From NCBI RefSeq assembly GCF_020089865.1, contig NZ_JAIRBM010000016.1:1-64000 (forward strand): 64,000 bases of DNA, read 5' to 3'. Of this stretch, positions 56,586 to 64,000 are shown one piece after another. This DNA comes from Microvirga puerhi (lineage in GTDB: Bacteria > Pseudomonadota > Alphaproteobacteria > Rhizobiales > Beijerinckiaceae). Each line of letters opens with the position of its first letter. The stretch's first letter is position 1. Below the pieces are notes generated by a model, which worked only from the letters and a program-made list of their open reading frames with translations, ran no database searches and had not been told where the DNA came from. Position numbers and translations under genes: made by a program.

Positions 56586-57136
56586 CGGGATCGCTGAAAG
56601 GAAGTGGCGGACTTCGGTGCGTAATTCAGACAAGGCCGCATTCAGCCCCTGAGGCTGGAGTTCAGGCAATGTTCTGCGACTCCGGAATGCCTGGGTAGAC
56701 CTGATAGGGCCTGCTCAATCCGATTACTGAGGTAAGCGCTTTGTCGGATACGAATGGACTCCAGATCACGGAGACTGAAGCTGTACGCCAAATAACACCA
56801 GACACAAAGCAGGATTGCGGATGGATCAAAATGCTTGCTCTTGAACACGCTACCTCCGTCCCTGAATCGAGGGGCAGCAGCTGAACTCTGAAATAAAGGG
56901 TTTGCGACGAATCCGGTTGTCCAGCCGTCCGACTGAGACGCGAAGATACGGCACCCAAGTCTCGCAGCCTGGATCGTAGGACGAGACGCAGAGGAGCGTT
57001 GGATCGGTATGCCGCCAAAGCATAGCTATCCTCAAGAATTTCCGCTCCTCAGAATGTCAGCGCACCCTTATATGCTGCATTGCAACAAGAACAAGTGCTG
57101 CCGGTCAGGACGATCGGCTACCTGCTGGGGTTTTCC
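56586..57136. other. intergenic stretch holding an IS6 remnant
   Basis: Apart from the IS6 remnant at 56642-56848, no supported gene. Confidence 0.4.
56642..56848 (-). pseudogene. IS6-family internally deleted remnant
   Basis: The minus-strand frame joins the transposase N-terminus (MFKSKHFDPSAILLCVWCYL then SFSLRDLE) directly to its C-terminal part (SIRIRQSAYLSNRIEQ), compared with the copy at 57835-58533. The catalytic DDE region, about 130 codons, is gone without loss of frame. Sequence near 56680-56690 (read on minus, CCGGAGTCGCAG) resembles the right terminal repeat of the 57765 element. A non-autonomous, MITE-like deletion derivative. Confidence 0.72.
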
Positions 57137-57292
57137 ATGTTCATCTCGTACGTCCTGTCCAAGATCCGCGCCTATATCCTCTACCGGGAGACCGTGCGCG
57201 AGCTGGCGCTACTCTCCGACCGTGAGCTGGCCGACCTCGGCCTGGCCCGGTTCGACATCGTCCGCGTCGCCCGCCAATCTGCCTTCGCGTAA
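57137..57292 (+). CDS. DUF1127 small protein
   Basis: 51 aa from ATG 57137: FISYVLSKIRAYILYRETVRELALLSDRELADLGL. The arginine-rich amphipathic C-terminus and the LxxLSDRELxDLGL motif are the DUF1127 signature. DUF1127 proteins in alphaproteobacteria are small, stress- or phosphate-linked, RNA- or membrane-associated proteins; the exact role here is unknown. The frame reaches 57080, but that extension exceeds the family length. Confidence 0.82.
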   Translation: MFISYVLSKIRAYILYRETVRELALLSDRELADLGLARFDIVRVARQSAFA

Positions 57293-57406
57293 GCCGCGTT
57301 CCGTCACGCGACCTGAGGCTCTCGCCCGCCTTATGGTGGGTGTTCGCTGTTAACGCTCGACTGCTGCGCCAGATGAACAGTTCATCATCTGCTCGGAAAC
57401 CACCAA

Positions 57407-57697
57407 ATGCCATCTACCAAGACCAAGCCCTTAAGCACCCGTTCGCGGTTGCGCCATGAACCTCCGACACTCGACGAGGCGATCTTTGCCGCGCAGGGGC
57501 TCGCCGATGGCATTGAAGGCCAAACACAGATCGCCGCGATGCTGATGGGCTTGCCTGAGGACGAGGTCCGCGCCGCGATCTTGAAAGCGGCGCCCGCCGT
57601 CAGCATCCCACGTCAGATCCCTAGGGTATCCCAACTGGGTCCAAGGCGACGAGTGGTCGTGGTGGAGAAGCGAGCCCCGCGCGTTCTGGTGCGGTGA
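57407..57697 (+). CDS. hypothetical small protein
   Basis: 96 aa, soluble and basic at both ends. The middle (LDEAIFAAQGLADGIEGQTQIAAMLMGLPEDEVRAAIL) looks like a two-helix folded region and is repeated in no other gene here. The basic C-terminus (RVSQLGPRRRVVVVEKR) could bind nucleic acid. Not recognised. The nearest ribosome site is weak. Confidence 0.5.
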   Translation: MPSTKTKPLSTRSRLRHEPPTLDEAIFAAQGLADGIEGQTQIAAMLMGLPEDEVRAAILKAAPAVSIPRQIPRVSQLGPRRRVVVVEKRAPRVLVR

Positions 57698-57764
57698 GCC
57701 ACTGAACTAGGGCCGCGAGGGTCCGCCGCTCTTCTGCCCTACTGGATGAAGCAGGACTCCTGAA

Positions 57765-58590
57765 GGGCTCTGTCGCAACTCTTTCTTTCCTCTCTCGGGC
57801 TATGGCCTGCGCAGGTGAAAGAGGGTGACGCGAGATGTTCAAGGGCAGGCGGTTTGACCGCTCAATCATCCTGCTCTGCATGCGGTGGTATCTCGCTGAC
57901 AGCCTCAGCTTACGCGATCTCGAGGAGATGATGGCCGAGCGAGGCATTTCCATCGATCATGCCACGATCCACCGCTGGACTGTGCGCTAGGCACCGCTTC
58001 TGCTGGAGCGGTTCAACCGACACAAGCGACCCGTCAGCCGGAAATGGCATGTCGATGAGACGTATATCAAAGCGCGCGGGCGATGGATGTATCTCTGCCG
58101 AGCCATCGACAGCAATGGTGACACGGTTGAGTTCTGGTTCAGTGAGCGGCGCAATCTCACCGCTGCCAAACGGTTTCTGAGACGGGCCCTCAAGCGGCAT
58201 GGCCGATCCGAGCGCATGGTGATTGACGGCAGTCAGACCAACCGAGAGGTGATCCTGTCCTGTGACGCGACCAGTCGGCTTCAGGGCAGATCGGGGCGCA
58301 AGCTGAAGCGGATCAGGATCAGGCAGAGGCGATATCTCAATAACCGCATCGAACAGGATCACCGTGCGATCAAACGCCGTGGGCGTCCGAGGCTCGGCTT
58401 CAAGTCCGCTGACAGCGCCCGCGTGATCCTGGGTGGCATCGAGTTGATCGATATGATGCACAAACAGCGGGCGAAATATGCCTGCAGTCAACAGCTGTCA
58501 CTCACCGAGCAGTTTTGCGGGCCCGCCACATAAGGCCGGCATGATCCACCTGCTGCTTTCTTATTCCCGTTCCGGAGTTGCGGCAGATCC
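57765..58590 (+). mobile_element. IS6-family insertion sequence
   Basis: About 826 bp. The left end GGGCTCTGTCGCAACT is at 57765-57780 and the matching right end AGTTGCGGCAGATCC at 58576-58590, an imperfect inverted repeat (two or so mismatches). It holds one transposase gene. The 8-bp flanks differ (CTCCTGAA and TCTCCGTC), so there is no clear target-site duplication; consistent with an old insertion or with replicon-fusion products. Confidence 0.82.
57835..58533 (+). pseudogene. IS6-family transposase interrupted by an amber codon
   Basis: 233 codons. Reads MFKGRRFDRSIILLCMRWYL and SLRDLEEMMAERGISIDHAT; then HRWTVR, TAG (57988-57990, codon 52), APLLLERFNRHKRPVSRKWH. The DDE domain follows without other defects: VDETYIKARGRWMYLCRAID (D), ERMVIDGSQTNRE (second D) and NNRIEQDHRAIKRR (E). 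Most homologues have YAP at the stop, so a single TAC/TAT to TAG change explains it. Otherwise complete with C-terminal block QLSLTEQFCGPA. Confidence 0.85.
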
Positions 58591-58705
58591 TCTCCGTCAA
58601 CCACGCGACCATGCACAGATCGGTTGTGCGGTACTCGCCTGAACTGCTCAAGCGATTTGATCTTCGCAACCAAGCCGTCAGCAGAAAATGGCACGTCGAA
58701 TCACG
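58591..58705 (+). pseudogene. fragment of a second IS6-family transposase
   Basis: Immediately after the right end of the element: LSVNHATMHRSVVRYSPELLKRFD, then AVSRKWHVE, where the catalytic DET would follow. Corresponds to residues about 38-75 of the copy at 57835. No upstream or downstream continuation was found, so it is a small fragment. Confidence 0.7.
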
Positions 58706-58763
58706 TTTGACTGAGCGGAGCGGCAGGTGCTCAACTGTAAGCGGCACCATTCTCCTCGTGGCG

Positions 58764-60659
58764 TCATTGCCCGTTCGGGGAAACACCTTCTGACCTCAAG
58801 GACTTCTTCAGCGCAGCGATCCGAAAGATCGCATTGGGGGCACCGTACCCCCCGTAGCCGCGGCGCTCGACAATCTCGAAGAAAAATCCTTCTCCGAACG
58901 TCCTGCTGTAGAGTTGGAAATACTCACCCTGCTCGTCCCGATCGTAGAGGATGTTGTCGGCCCTGAGTCGCTCCGTCAGCTCGGGATCCAACCCAAACCG
59001 TGCTTCTACGTCCCCATAGTAATTCGGTGAGATCGGCAAGGGATGGAAGCCGTTCTCTCGCAGGGCGGCCGCCGTGGCGTAGATGTCTTCCGTCTGGAAT
59101 GCCAGATGTTGGATGCCAGCGCCGAGCTTCTCCGCCAGGAAGTGCCCGGCAAGCGTACGCCGGTTCTCGGCGCCGTTCATGGTGATGCGCAGAGTGCCGG
59201 ACGCATTCTCTACGACCTGGCTTCGCACGACGCCCGACGGATCGATGATGTCGACCACCGGCGACTTTCGCGTCTCGAATGTCGATGTGTAGAATAGGAG
59301 CCACGTCAGCATCTCGTCATAAGGGACAGTCTGGGCCACGTGGTCGATGCGTTGAAGGTGCGCAGACGGCCCACCTTCCTTATCCTCGACCGGGATGAAG
59401 TCGATCTCCGAAAAGCGCCCCAGATCACTCGTGTCGTCAATGAGATAAATCAGGCCGCCGCCGACGCCCTGAATGGCAGGGAACTCGACTTCTTCAGGGG
59501 CGACCGCCTGGGTGAAGGGTTCCGCGCCCAAGGCGACTGCCCTGGCAAAGGCTTCGCTCGCGCTCTCGACAAGCAGCGCCATCGCATGGGCCGATGTACC
59601 GTGCCGTGCGACCGCTGCGTTCGCAAAGCCCTTGCCCTCAGTGTTGACGATCAATCGGATATCTCCCTGACGGTAGAGGTCAACCTGCTTGCTCCTGTGC
59701 CTGCCGGCCTTACGGAAACCCAGGGTGCGAAGGATGCCGACTAGCTCGTCGACGTCCTCAGGGTCGGCCGAGAACTCGATGAACCCGATGCCCTTCACGG
59801 GTGATCTATCGGGCATCGGGATGACAGTGAGATTGCTGACCGCGGCGGCCCGTTTAACCTGATCGCCCAAGTAAATCAGCGAGCGATGGCCATCGGCGGC
59901 GATCGTTCGAGCAGAGCCGCCACGGAACTGGTCGTTGAAGATTTCCAGCGAGAAGTAACCGTCGTACCCCGTATCGGCGATGGCAGCAGTAAATGCAGTG
60001 ACCGGCAGGTCACCCTCGCCGGGCATGTTGCGGAAATGACGGCTCCAGTAGAGGAGGTCCATGTCGATCAAAGGTGCGTCCGCAAGCTGGACGATGAAGA
60101 TCTTGTCTTTTGGAATTGAGCGGATCGAGTTGATGTCGATCTTGCGCGACAGCGTATGGAAACTGTCCAGGATGAGGCCAACGTTTGGGTGGTCGGCGCG
60201 CCGGACGATCTCCCAGGCATCACGATGGTCGTTGATATGGCGCCCCCAGGCAAGCGCCTCATAACCCACCCTCAGGCCTCTCCGGGCCGCTCTCTTGCCA
60301 AGCTCGCGGAAGTCTTCAGCTGCCCGGTCGATCCCGCCGAGCGAGACCGGTGAGACGTTGGAGCAGACCAGCACTAGGTCGGTTCCAAGCTCCTGCATGA
60401 CATCGAACTTGCGCTCGGCACGATCGAAGGTCCGCTGGCGAAGGGCGGGAGGCATGCCTTCGAAATCACGGAACGGCTGGAACAAGGTAATCTCAAGACC
60501 GAGATCACGGACTATCCTGCCAACCTGGGACGGGGTCTCGTCGAACGCGAGAAAGTCGTTCTCGAAGATTTCGACTCCCTGGAAACCGGCCTTCGCGATA
60601 GCGTCCAGCTTTTCCGGCAGTTCACCGCTGATCGATACGGTCGCGATCGAGGTCTTCAT
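58764..60659 (-). CDS. 3-dehydroshikimate dehydratase (QuiC-type, fused to HPPD-like domain)
   Basis: 631 aa. An N-terminal sugar-phosphate-isomerase-like TIM barrel (1-290) binds a divalent metal through Glu134 (YEALAW), Asp165 (LDSFH), Gln191 (VQLADA) and Glu239 (LEIF), the residues reported for Pseudomonas putida QuiC (from memory). A C-terminal 4-hydroxyphenylpyruvate-dioxygenase-like VOC domain follows (about 310-620; RIDHVAQ, GIQHLAFQ, GFFFEIVER). It converts 3-dehydroshikimate to protocatechuate, linking quinate/shikimate to ring-cleavage pathways. First of three co-directional enzyme genes; its stop lies only 60-odd bp from IS6 debris. Confidence 0.9.
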   Translation of the reverse strand: MKTSIATVSISGELPEKLDAIAKAGFQGVEIFENDFLAFDETPSQVGRIVRDLGLEITLFQPFRDFEGMPPALRQRTFDRAERKFDVMQELGTDLVLVCSNVSPVSLGGIDRAAEDFRELGKRAARRGLRVGYEALAWGRHINDHRDAWEIVRRADHPNVGLILDSFHTLSRKIDINSIRSIPKDKIFIVQLADAPLIDMDLLYWSRHFRNMPGEGDLPVTAFTAAIADTGYDGYFSLEIFNDQFRGGSARTIAADGHRSLIYLGDQVKRAAAVSNLTVIPMPDRSPVKGIGFIEFSADPEDVDELVGILRTLGFRKAGRHRSKQVDLYRQGDIRLIVNTEGKGFANAAVARHGTSAHAMALLVESASEAFARAVALGAEPFTQAVAPEEVEFPAIQGVGGGLIYLIDDTSDLGRFSEIDFIPVEDKEGGPSAHLQRIDHVAQTVPYDEMLTWLLFYTSTFETRKSPVVDIIDPSGVVRSQVVENASGTLRITMNGAENRRTLAGHFLAEKLGAGIQHLAFQTEDIYATAAALRENGFHPLPISPNYYGDVEARFGLDPELTERLRADNILYDRDEQGEYFQLYSRTFGEGFFFEIVERRGYGGYGAPNAIFRIAALKKSLRSEGVSPNGQ

Positions 60660-60732
60660 AGTATTCTCCCCGGAACAGAGTTGACAGGGCGGCTTGCTTC
60701 GGCGGCGGGATGATCAGCCACCGTCGAAGGAA

Positions 60733-61581
60733 TCACGACCGAACGCACTTTTGCTCAAGCTGTGCAATCGTGCGCAGGTCATCCGGCGTCGTGGTCGGAA
60801 AGCCGAAAAACTCGAGGTACGCTGGAACCTGCTCGAACAGCATGTCCGTTCCGACCTGGTACGCGCAGCCACGGCGGCGTACCGCAGCCAAGAAAGGTGT
60901 GATCTCCTGCTTCATGACCACCTCGCCCACGAACGTTGCCGGGGAAATTCGCTCGGCGTCGACGGGAAGCGGATCGCCGGGTTGCATGCCCAAGGGTGTC
61001 GCATTGACCACGATGTCGAACCCCGAAGGGTCGTTGGAACCAGTGGAGAGCAAGAGTCTCGGATAATACTTCTGAAGTCTTCCGGCGAGTGCCTCCGCCA
61101 ACGGCGCATGCCTGTCGAAGAGCGCGAGCGCCGACACGCCAGCTCGCGCAAGCGATGCCGCGATTGCCGAGCCGACGCCACCGGTCCCAACCACCAAAGC
61201 CTGTGCGCGCTCGATGACGCGGCCTTTGCTCAGCATTCCGCGAACGAAGCCTTCGCCGTCGAACATATCCCCGACCAGTCTTCCATCTGGGTCGAGCCTG
61301 ACCGCGTTGCAGGCGCCCGCGACCATGGCTGTTGGTCTTGCCTCATCGATTAGTTCGATAGTGGTCACCTTGTGGGGCATGGTCACCAGTGCGCCATGAA
61401 TGTTTGATAGCTTGAACAGGAGCCGAAGAAAGGTCGGGTAATCCTCGGCCTTGCATCCGAATGGCACCACGACCGCATCGATGCGCTCCCGCTCGAAATA
61501 GGGATTGTATATCATCGGCGCCTTGAAGCTCTCGGTCGGGTAGCCGAGGTGGGCGATGATGCGGGTAGAGCCGCTGATCAT
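60733..61581 (-). CDS. shikimate dehydrogenase-like protein
   Basis: 282 aa, AroE fold. The catalytic Lys71 (TMPHK) and Asp108 (DMFDGEG) are conserved and the NADP-binding glycine motif GTGGVGSA is at about 131-138. The substrate-binding segment reads GYPTESFKAPMIYN with Ser18, Phe19, Lys20, instead of the usual S-x-S-P of biosynthetic AroE, so the enzyme belongs to a divergent catabolic-type subgroup that may act on quinate, shikimate or another compound. It lies next to 3-dehydroshikimate dehydratase, supporting quinate/shikimate oxidation to 3-dehydroshikimate. Confidence 0.88.
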   Translation of the reverse strand: MISGSTRIIAHLGYPTESFKAPMIYNPYFERERIDAVVVPFGCKAEDYPTFLRLLFKLSNIHGALVTMPHKVTTIELIDEARPTAMVAGACNAVRLDPDGRLVGDMFDGEGFVRGMLSKGRVIERAQALVVGTGGVGSAIAASLARAGVSALALFDRHAPLAEALAGRLQKYYPRLLLSTGSNDPSGFDIVVNATPLGMQPGDPLPVDAERISPATFVGEVVMKQEITPFLAAVRRRGCAYQVGTDMLFEQVPAYLEFFGFPTTTPDDLRTIAQLEQKCVRS

Positions 61582-61600
61582 GACGAGAAATCTTCCTTCC

Positions 61601-62638
61601 TCATGCCGTGAGGGTTACGGGCGTGCTCTCTCGGGCCGAGCGCTTGATGGCGTCAATCACCTTGAGGGTATTCAGTGCGTCGCGCCCCGAAACGACCGGT
61701 TCCGCTCCACGTCGGATAACATCGCAGAAGTGGCGAAGCTGGACTGCCATCGGGTCGTCCGGCACGAATGGCACGCGCTGACGCTGGAGAGGCTCCCACC
61801 AGCTTTTCTGCCCAGGATACGACCAAAGCTCAAGATCCGGAATCGAGAGCGATCCGTGGGTGCCGCCGATTTGATAGCAGGACTGGTCCTGCCGCGGATA
61901 CGCAGGGTTTTCACCAGTGGTTAGCTCCCAGCTCCAAGGTGCGACAACCACATCGGAAACATTGAATGTGGCAAGTATCCCATTGGCGAAACGAAGTAAG
62001 ATCGCCGCCGTATCCTCAACGGCATGGCCGCGCACCAAGTTCGATTCTTGCGCCTGCACCCAGACAATCTCCCCGCAGAGATAGCGGAAGAGGTCGATGT
62101 CATGCGTTAGGTTGATGAATATAGGGCCGGCCCCGACCTCGCGCCGCCAAGCGGCATCAAAATAATCGTCTGGCTTCTTCAGCCAGAAGTGACCTGTAAC
62201 GGTCAGCAACGTGCCAAGCCGTCCTGACTCGACGATTTCCTTCGCCTTGCCAACCATCGGGTTGTGCCGCCGGTGATGCCCGACCAAGAGAGGAATCGAG
62301 GCCTCTTCTGCGGCCTCGACAAGCGTCGTTGCAGCACCGACATCATCGGCAATAGGCTTCTCGATAAGAACCGGGAGACCTGCCGCGATCACCTCAAGGC
62401 CGGTCTCGACGTGCAACTGATTTGGAGTGGCGATGATAACACCGTCGGCGCGCTGCTCACTTAACGCCTGAGCGAGGTTTTCATACCATTTCGTACCTGA
62501 TCTTAACGCGAGTGCGCGCCCGGCTTGGCTCGGATCGACAATTGCGCACAGAGCCGCGTTCTGTTCCTTCCCGATATGGATAGCGTGACGCGTGCCCATG
62601 AGACCCGCTCCCATCACGATGAGGTTGATCACATTCAT
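61601..62638 (-). CDS. Gfo/Idh/MocA family oxidoreductase
   Basis: 345 aa NAD(P)-dependent oxidoreductase. Rossmann start IVMGAGLMGTRHA is at about 7-19, the catalytic Lys in LPVLIEKPIADD (about 92), and the C-terminal alpha/beta domain begins GHHRRHNPM. Members oxidise inositols, glucose, or related polyols and quinate-like rings. Placed between the shikimate-type enzymes and the transporter genes, it may process the imported cyclic polyol (inference). Confidence 0.9.
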   Translation of the reverse strand: MNVINLIVMGAGLMGTRHAIHIGKEQNAALCAIVDPSQAGRALALRSGTKWYENLAQALSEQRADGVIIATPNQLHVETGLEVIAAGLPVLIEKPIADDVGAATTLVEAAEEASIPLLVGHHRRHNPMVGKAKEIVESGRLGTLLTVTGHFWLKKPDDYFDAAWRREVGAGPIFINLTHDIDLFRYLCGEIVWVQAQESNLVRGHAVEDTAAILLRFANGILATFNVSDVVVAPWSWELTTGENPAYPRQDQSCYQIGGTHGSLSIPDLELWSYPGQKSWWEPLQRQRVPFVPDDPMAVQLRHFCDVIRRGAEPVVSGRDALNTLKVIDAIKRSARESTPVTLTA

Positions 62639-62680
62639 CGAGAACTCCGTCGGACCGAACTTTCCGTGCGCAAACGTCCT

Positions 62681-63457
62681 CTAATGCTTCCGCAAGATAT
62701 CGCCGAGAAACTTCTTGGTCCGCTCATGTGTCGGATTGCTGAAGAACTGTGCAGGGGGCGCTTCTTCCACGATCGATCCGCTTGCCATGAAGATCACACG
62801 GTCGGCGACTTGGCGGGCGAATCCCATTTCGTGGGTGACACAGATCATCGTCATGCCGTCCTCGGCAAGCCCGATCATCGTATCAAGGACTTCCTTCACC
62901 ATTTCGGGGTCCAGAGCCGAAGTGGGTTCGTCGAAAAGCATTACCCTTGGTCTCATGCACAAAGCGCGTGCGATTGCGACACGCTGTTGTTGCCCACCCG
63001 AAAGCTGCGCCGGATATTTCTCAGCCTGCTCCAGGATCCGGACACGATCGAGGTACTTCCGCGCCGTTGTCGCGGCTTCCGCCTTGCCGAGGCCAAGGGA
63101 TCTCATAGGGGCAAGCATGCAGTTTTGCATCACTGTCAAATGTGGAAAGAGGTTGAACTGCTGGAAGACCATACCGACCTCTCGCCGGATGGAATTGATG
63201 GTACTACTCGCATCGGTGAGCAGGATCCCTCCCACATGGATCCGACCCTTCTGGTAGGCCTCCAGATGATTGATGCACCGGATGAGGGTCGACTTCCCCG
63301 AGCCCGATGGGCCACACAGGACAATCCTCTCGCCCTGGCGAACCGACAGGTTAATATCGGACAGCGCTTTGAACGCCCCGTACCATTTCTCGACGTGAGT
63401 CATGCTGATCATGACTTTGGTCGCCAAATGGGGTTCAGAAACGGACGAGGCGCTCAT
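62681..63457 (-). CDS. amino-acid-type ABC transporter ATP-binding protein
   Basis: 258 aa, of the polar amino acid group (GlnQ/AapP-like). Walker [10 protein letters not shown] is at about 50-58, signature [15 protein letters not shown] and Walker [15 protein letters not shown]. No permease lies between it and the binding-protein gene 26 bp upstream, so the permeases are expected beyond the right edge or earlier in the operon. In this context the solute could be quinate or shikimate, not an amino acid (inference). Confidence 0.92.
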   Translation of the reverse strand: MSASSVSEPHLATKVMISMTHVEKWYGAFKALSDINLSVRQGERIVLCGPSGSGKSTLIRCINHLEAYQKGRIHVGGILLTDASSTINSIRREVGMVFQQFNLFPHLTVMQNCMLAPMRSLGLGKAEAATTARKYLDRVRILEQAEKYPAQLSGGQQQRVAIARALCMRPRVMLFDEPTSALDPEMVKEVLDTMIGLAEDGMTMICVTHEMGFARQVADRVIFMASGSIVEEAPPAQFFSNPTHERTKKFLGDILRKH

Positions 63458-63483
63458 GGCTGTTTGTCCTGTCGGTCTGTTGA

Positions 63484-64000
63484 TTAACTTGCCGTGAAGG
63501 GGATACCTTCGATGCTATCGGGGAATTTGTGGACCGGCACCTTCATCCACTTATCGTAAATCTTCTGAAGCTCGCCATTAGCCTTGATCTTGTCGATAAA
63601 GGTGTTGAGTGCGGCGTTGAGCTCCTTCTCCCCCAGACGTGTACAGGCGCCATTGTACAGGTTTTGGAACTCAAGCTTGTTCTCGAACTCGCCCGGTCGC
63701 GCCTGCTCGATACGCTGAATGTAGAAGATGTTGCCACCCAGCGCCTGAACCTGACCCGATACCAGAGCCTGGATGCTCGGCGCGTCACCGTCATAACGCC
63801 GGATCGTCGTGCCTTCGGGGGCATTCTTGGTCACCTGCGTGTCCTGTGCGGCACCCTTGGCCACGCCGATCGTGAACTTGGCCATATCGGCGTTGGTCCT
63901 GATCTGGGCCGACTTAGGGCCGATCAATACGATAGTATTGGCCACATAAGGTTTGCTGAACTGCACTGCCTTGGCTCGCTCGGGCAGCATGGCCATCGTA
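63484..64000 (-). CDS. ABC transporter substrate-binding protein, family 3, partial
   Basis: The C-terminal 170 or so residues of a periplasmic amino-acid-type binding protein; the gene continues past the right edge. The apparent Met at 63996 is internal: [23 protein letters not shown] is the mid-protein block of family 3 proteins (usually TPERAK..DFS.PY). It continues to [15 protein letters not shown], a lobe-closing region, and [10 protein letters not shown] at the C-terminus. Partner of the ATPase that follows. Confidence 0.9.
   Translation of the reverse strand, partial: TMAMLPERAKAVQFSKPYVANTIVLIGPKSAQIRTNADMAKFTIGVAKGAAQDTQVTKNAPEGTTIRRYDGDAPSIQALVSGQVQALGGNIFYIQRIEQARPGEFENKLEFQNLYNGACTRLGEKELNAALNTFIDKIKANGELQKIYDKWMKVPVHKFPDSIEGIPFTAS

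Overview
The window is 64 kb of GC-rich bacterial DNA that reads as the accessory metabolic genome of an alphaproteobacterium, most likely of the order Hyphomicrobiales (Methylobacterium, Microvirga or Bosea-like). This is inferred from the mix of families: a DUF1127 small protein, an HWE-type sensor kinase, a transglutaminase-like cysteine peptidase, xylitol and mannitol dehydrogenases, three ABC uptake systems and many IS6-family transposase remains. No rRNA, tRNA, CRISPR array, replication origin or ribosomal-protein gene was seen, so the replicon type cannot be decided.

Layout. 0.4-6 kb: an SDR enzyme with an export-like leader, a DUF1275 membrane protein, a decayed low-GC stretch, and an old-yellow-enzyme/TMADH-type flavoprotein. 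6.7-18.2 kb: a polyol/sugar-type operon on the minus strand (dipeptide-type ABC transporter, FAD enzyme, xylitol-type and mannitol-type dehydrogenases) facing a LacI regulator; matching operator-like sites precede both. 18.2-28 kb: small unknown genes, an IS6 remnant, an SDR, an O-methyltransferase, a cysteine peptidase, a cytochrome b plus Mo-oxidoreductase pair, a DUF5666-like protein, an LLM flavin enzyme and an aldo/keto reductase. 28-32 kb: a PchF/vanillyl-alcohol-oxidase-type flavoprotein paired with a GlcF-type iron-sulfur protein, with a divergent FeaR-like AraC regulator. 32-40.6 kb: a VOC protein, an LssY-C membrane protein, a PAS/HWE histidine kinase with an overlapping ParD-like antitoxin, and a LysR regulator divergent from an exported amidohydrolase and ankyrin protein.

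41-47.5 kb: an operon encoding a CoA-transferase, a TetR regulator, an aminotransferase and a TPP-dependent enzyme, ending in a dead aldehyde dehydrogenase fragment, with a divergent acyl-CoA dehydrogenase. Together these would describe an amino acid to oxo acid to aldehyde to acid to acyl-CoA route. 48-56.6 kb: a sugar-acid-type cluster (MalEFGK-like ABC transporter, GntR regulator, enolase-superfamily dehydratase, GlcG/HbpS-like protein, GMC oxidoreductase). 57-58.7 kb: IS6 elements. 58.8-64 kb: a quinate/shikimate-type cluster (3-dehydroshikimate dehydratase, shikimate-dehydrogenase-like protein, Gfo/Idh/MocA oxidoreductase, polar-amino-acid-type ABC transporter) that runs off the right edge.

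The most notable observations are the PchF/GlcF pair in which both partners lack a residue normally used to hold their cofactor, the aminotransferase-to-acyl-CoA operon with a freshly broken aldehyde dehydrogenase step, and regulatory DNA between divergent genes (paired LacI-type sites, a triple TTATAA array, a TetR-type palindrome, hairpins after two substrate-binding-protein genes). At least six IS6-family footprints, all broken, lie between the metabolic modules, suggesting that the region was assembled by transposition and is now decaying. All functional assignments rest on reading the sequence; no database search was run.
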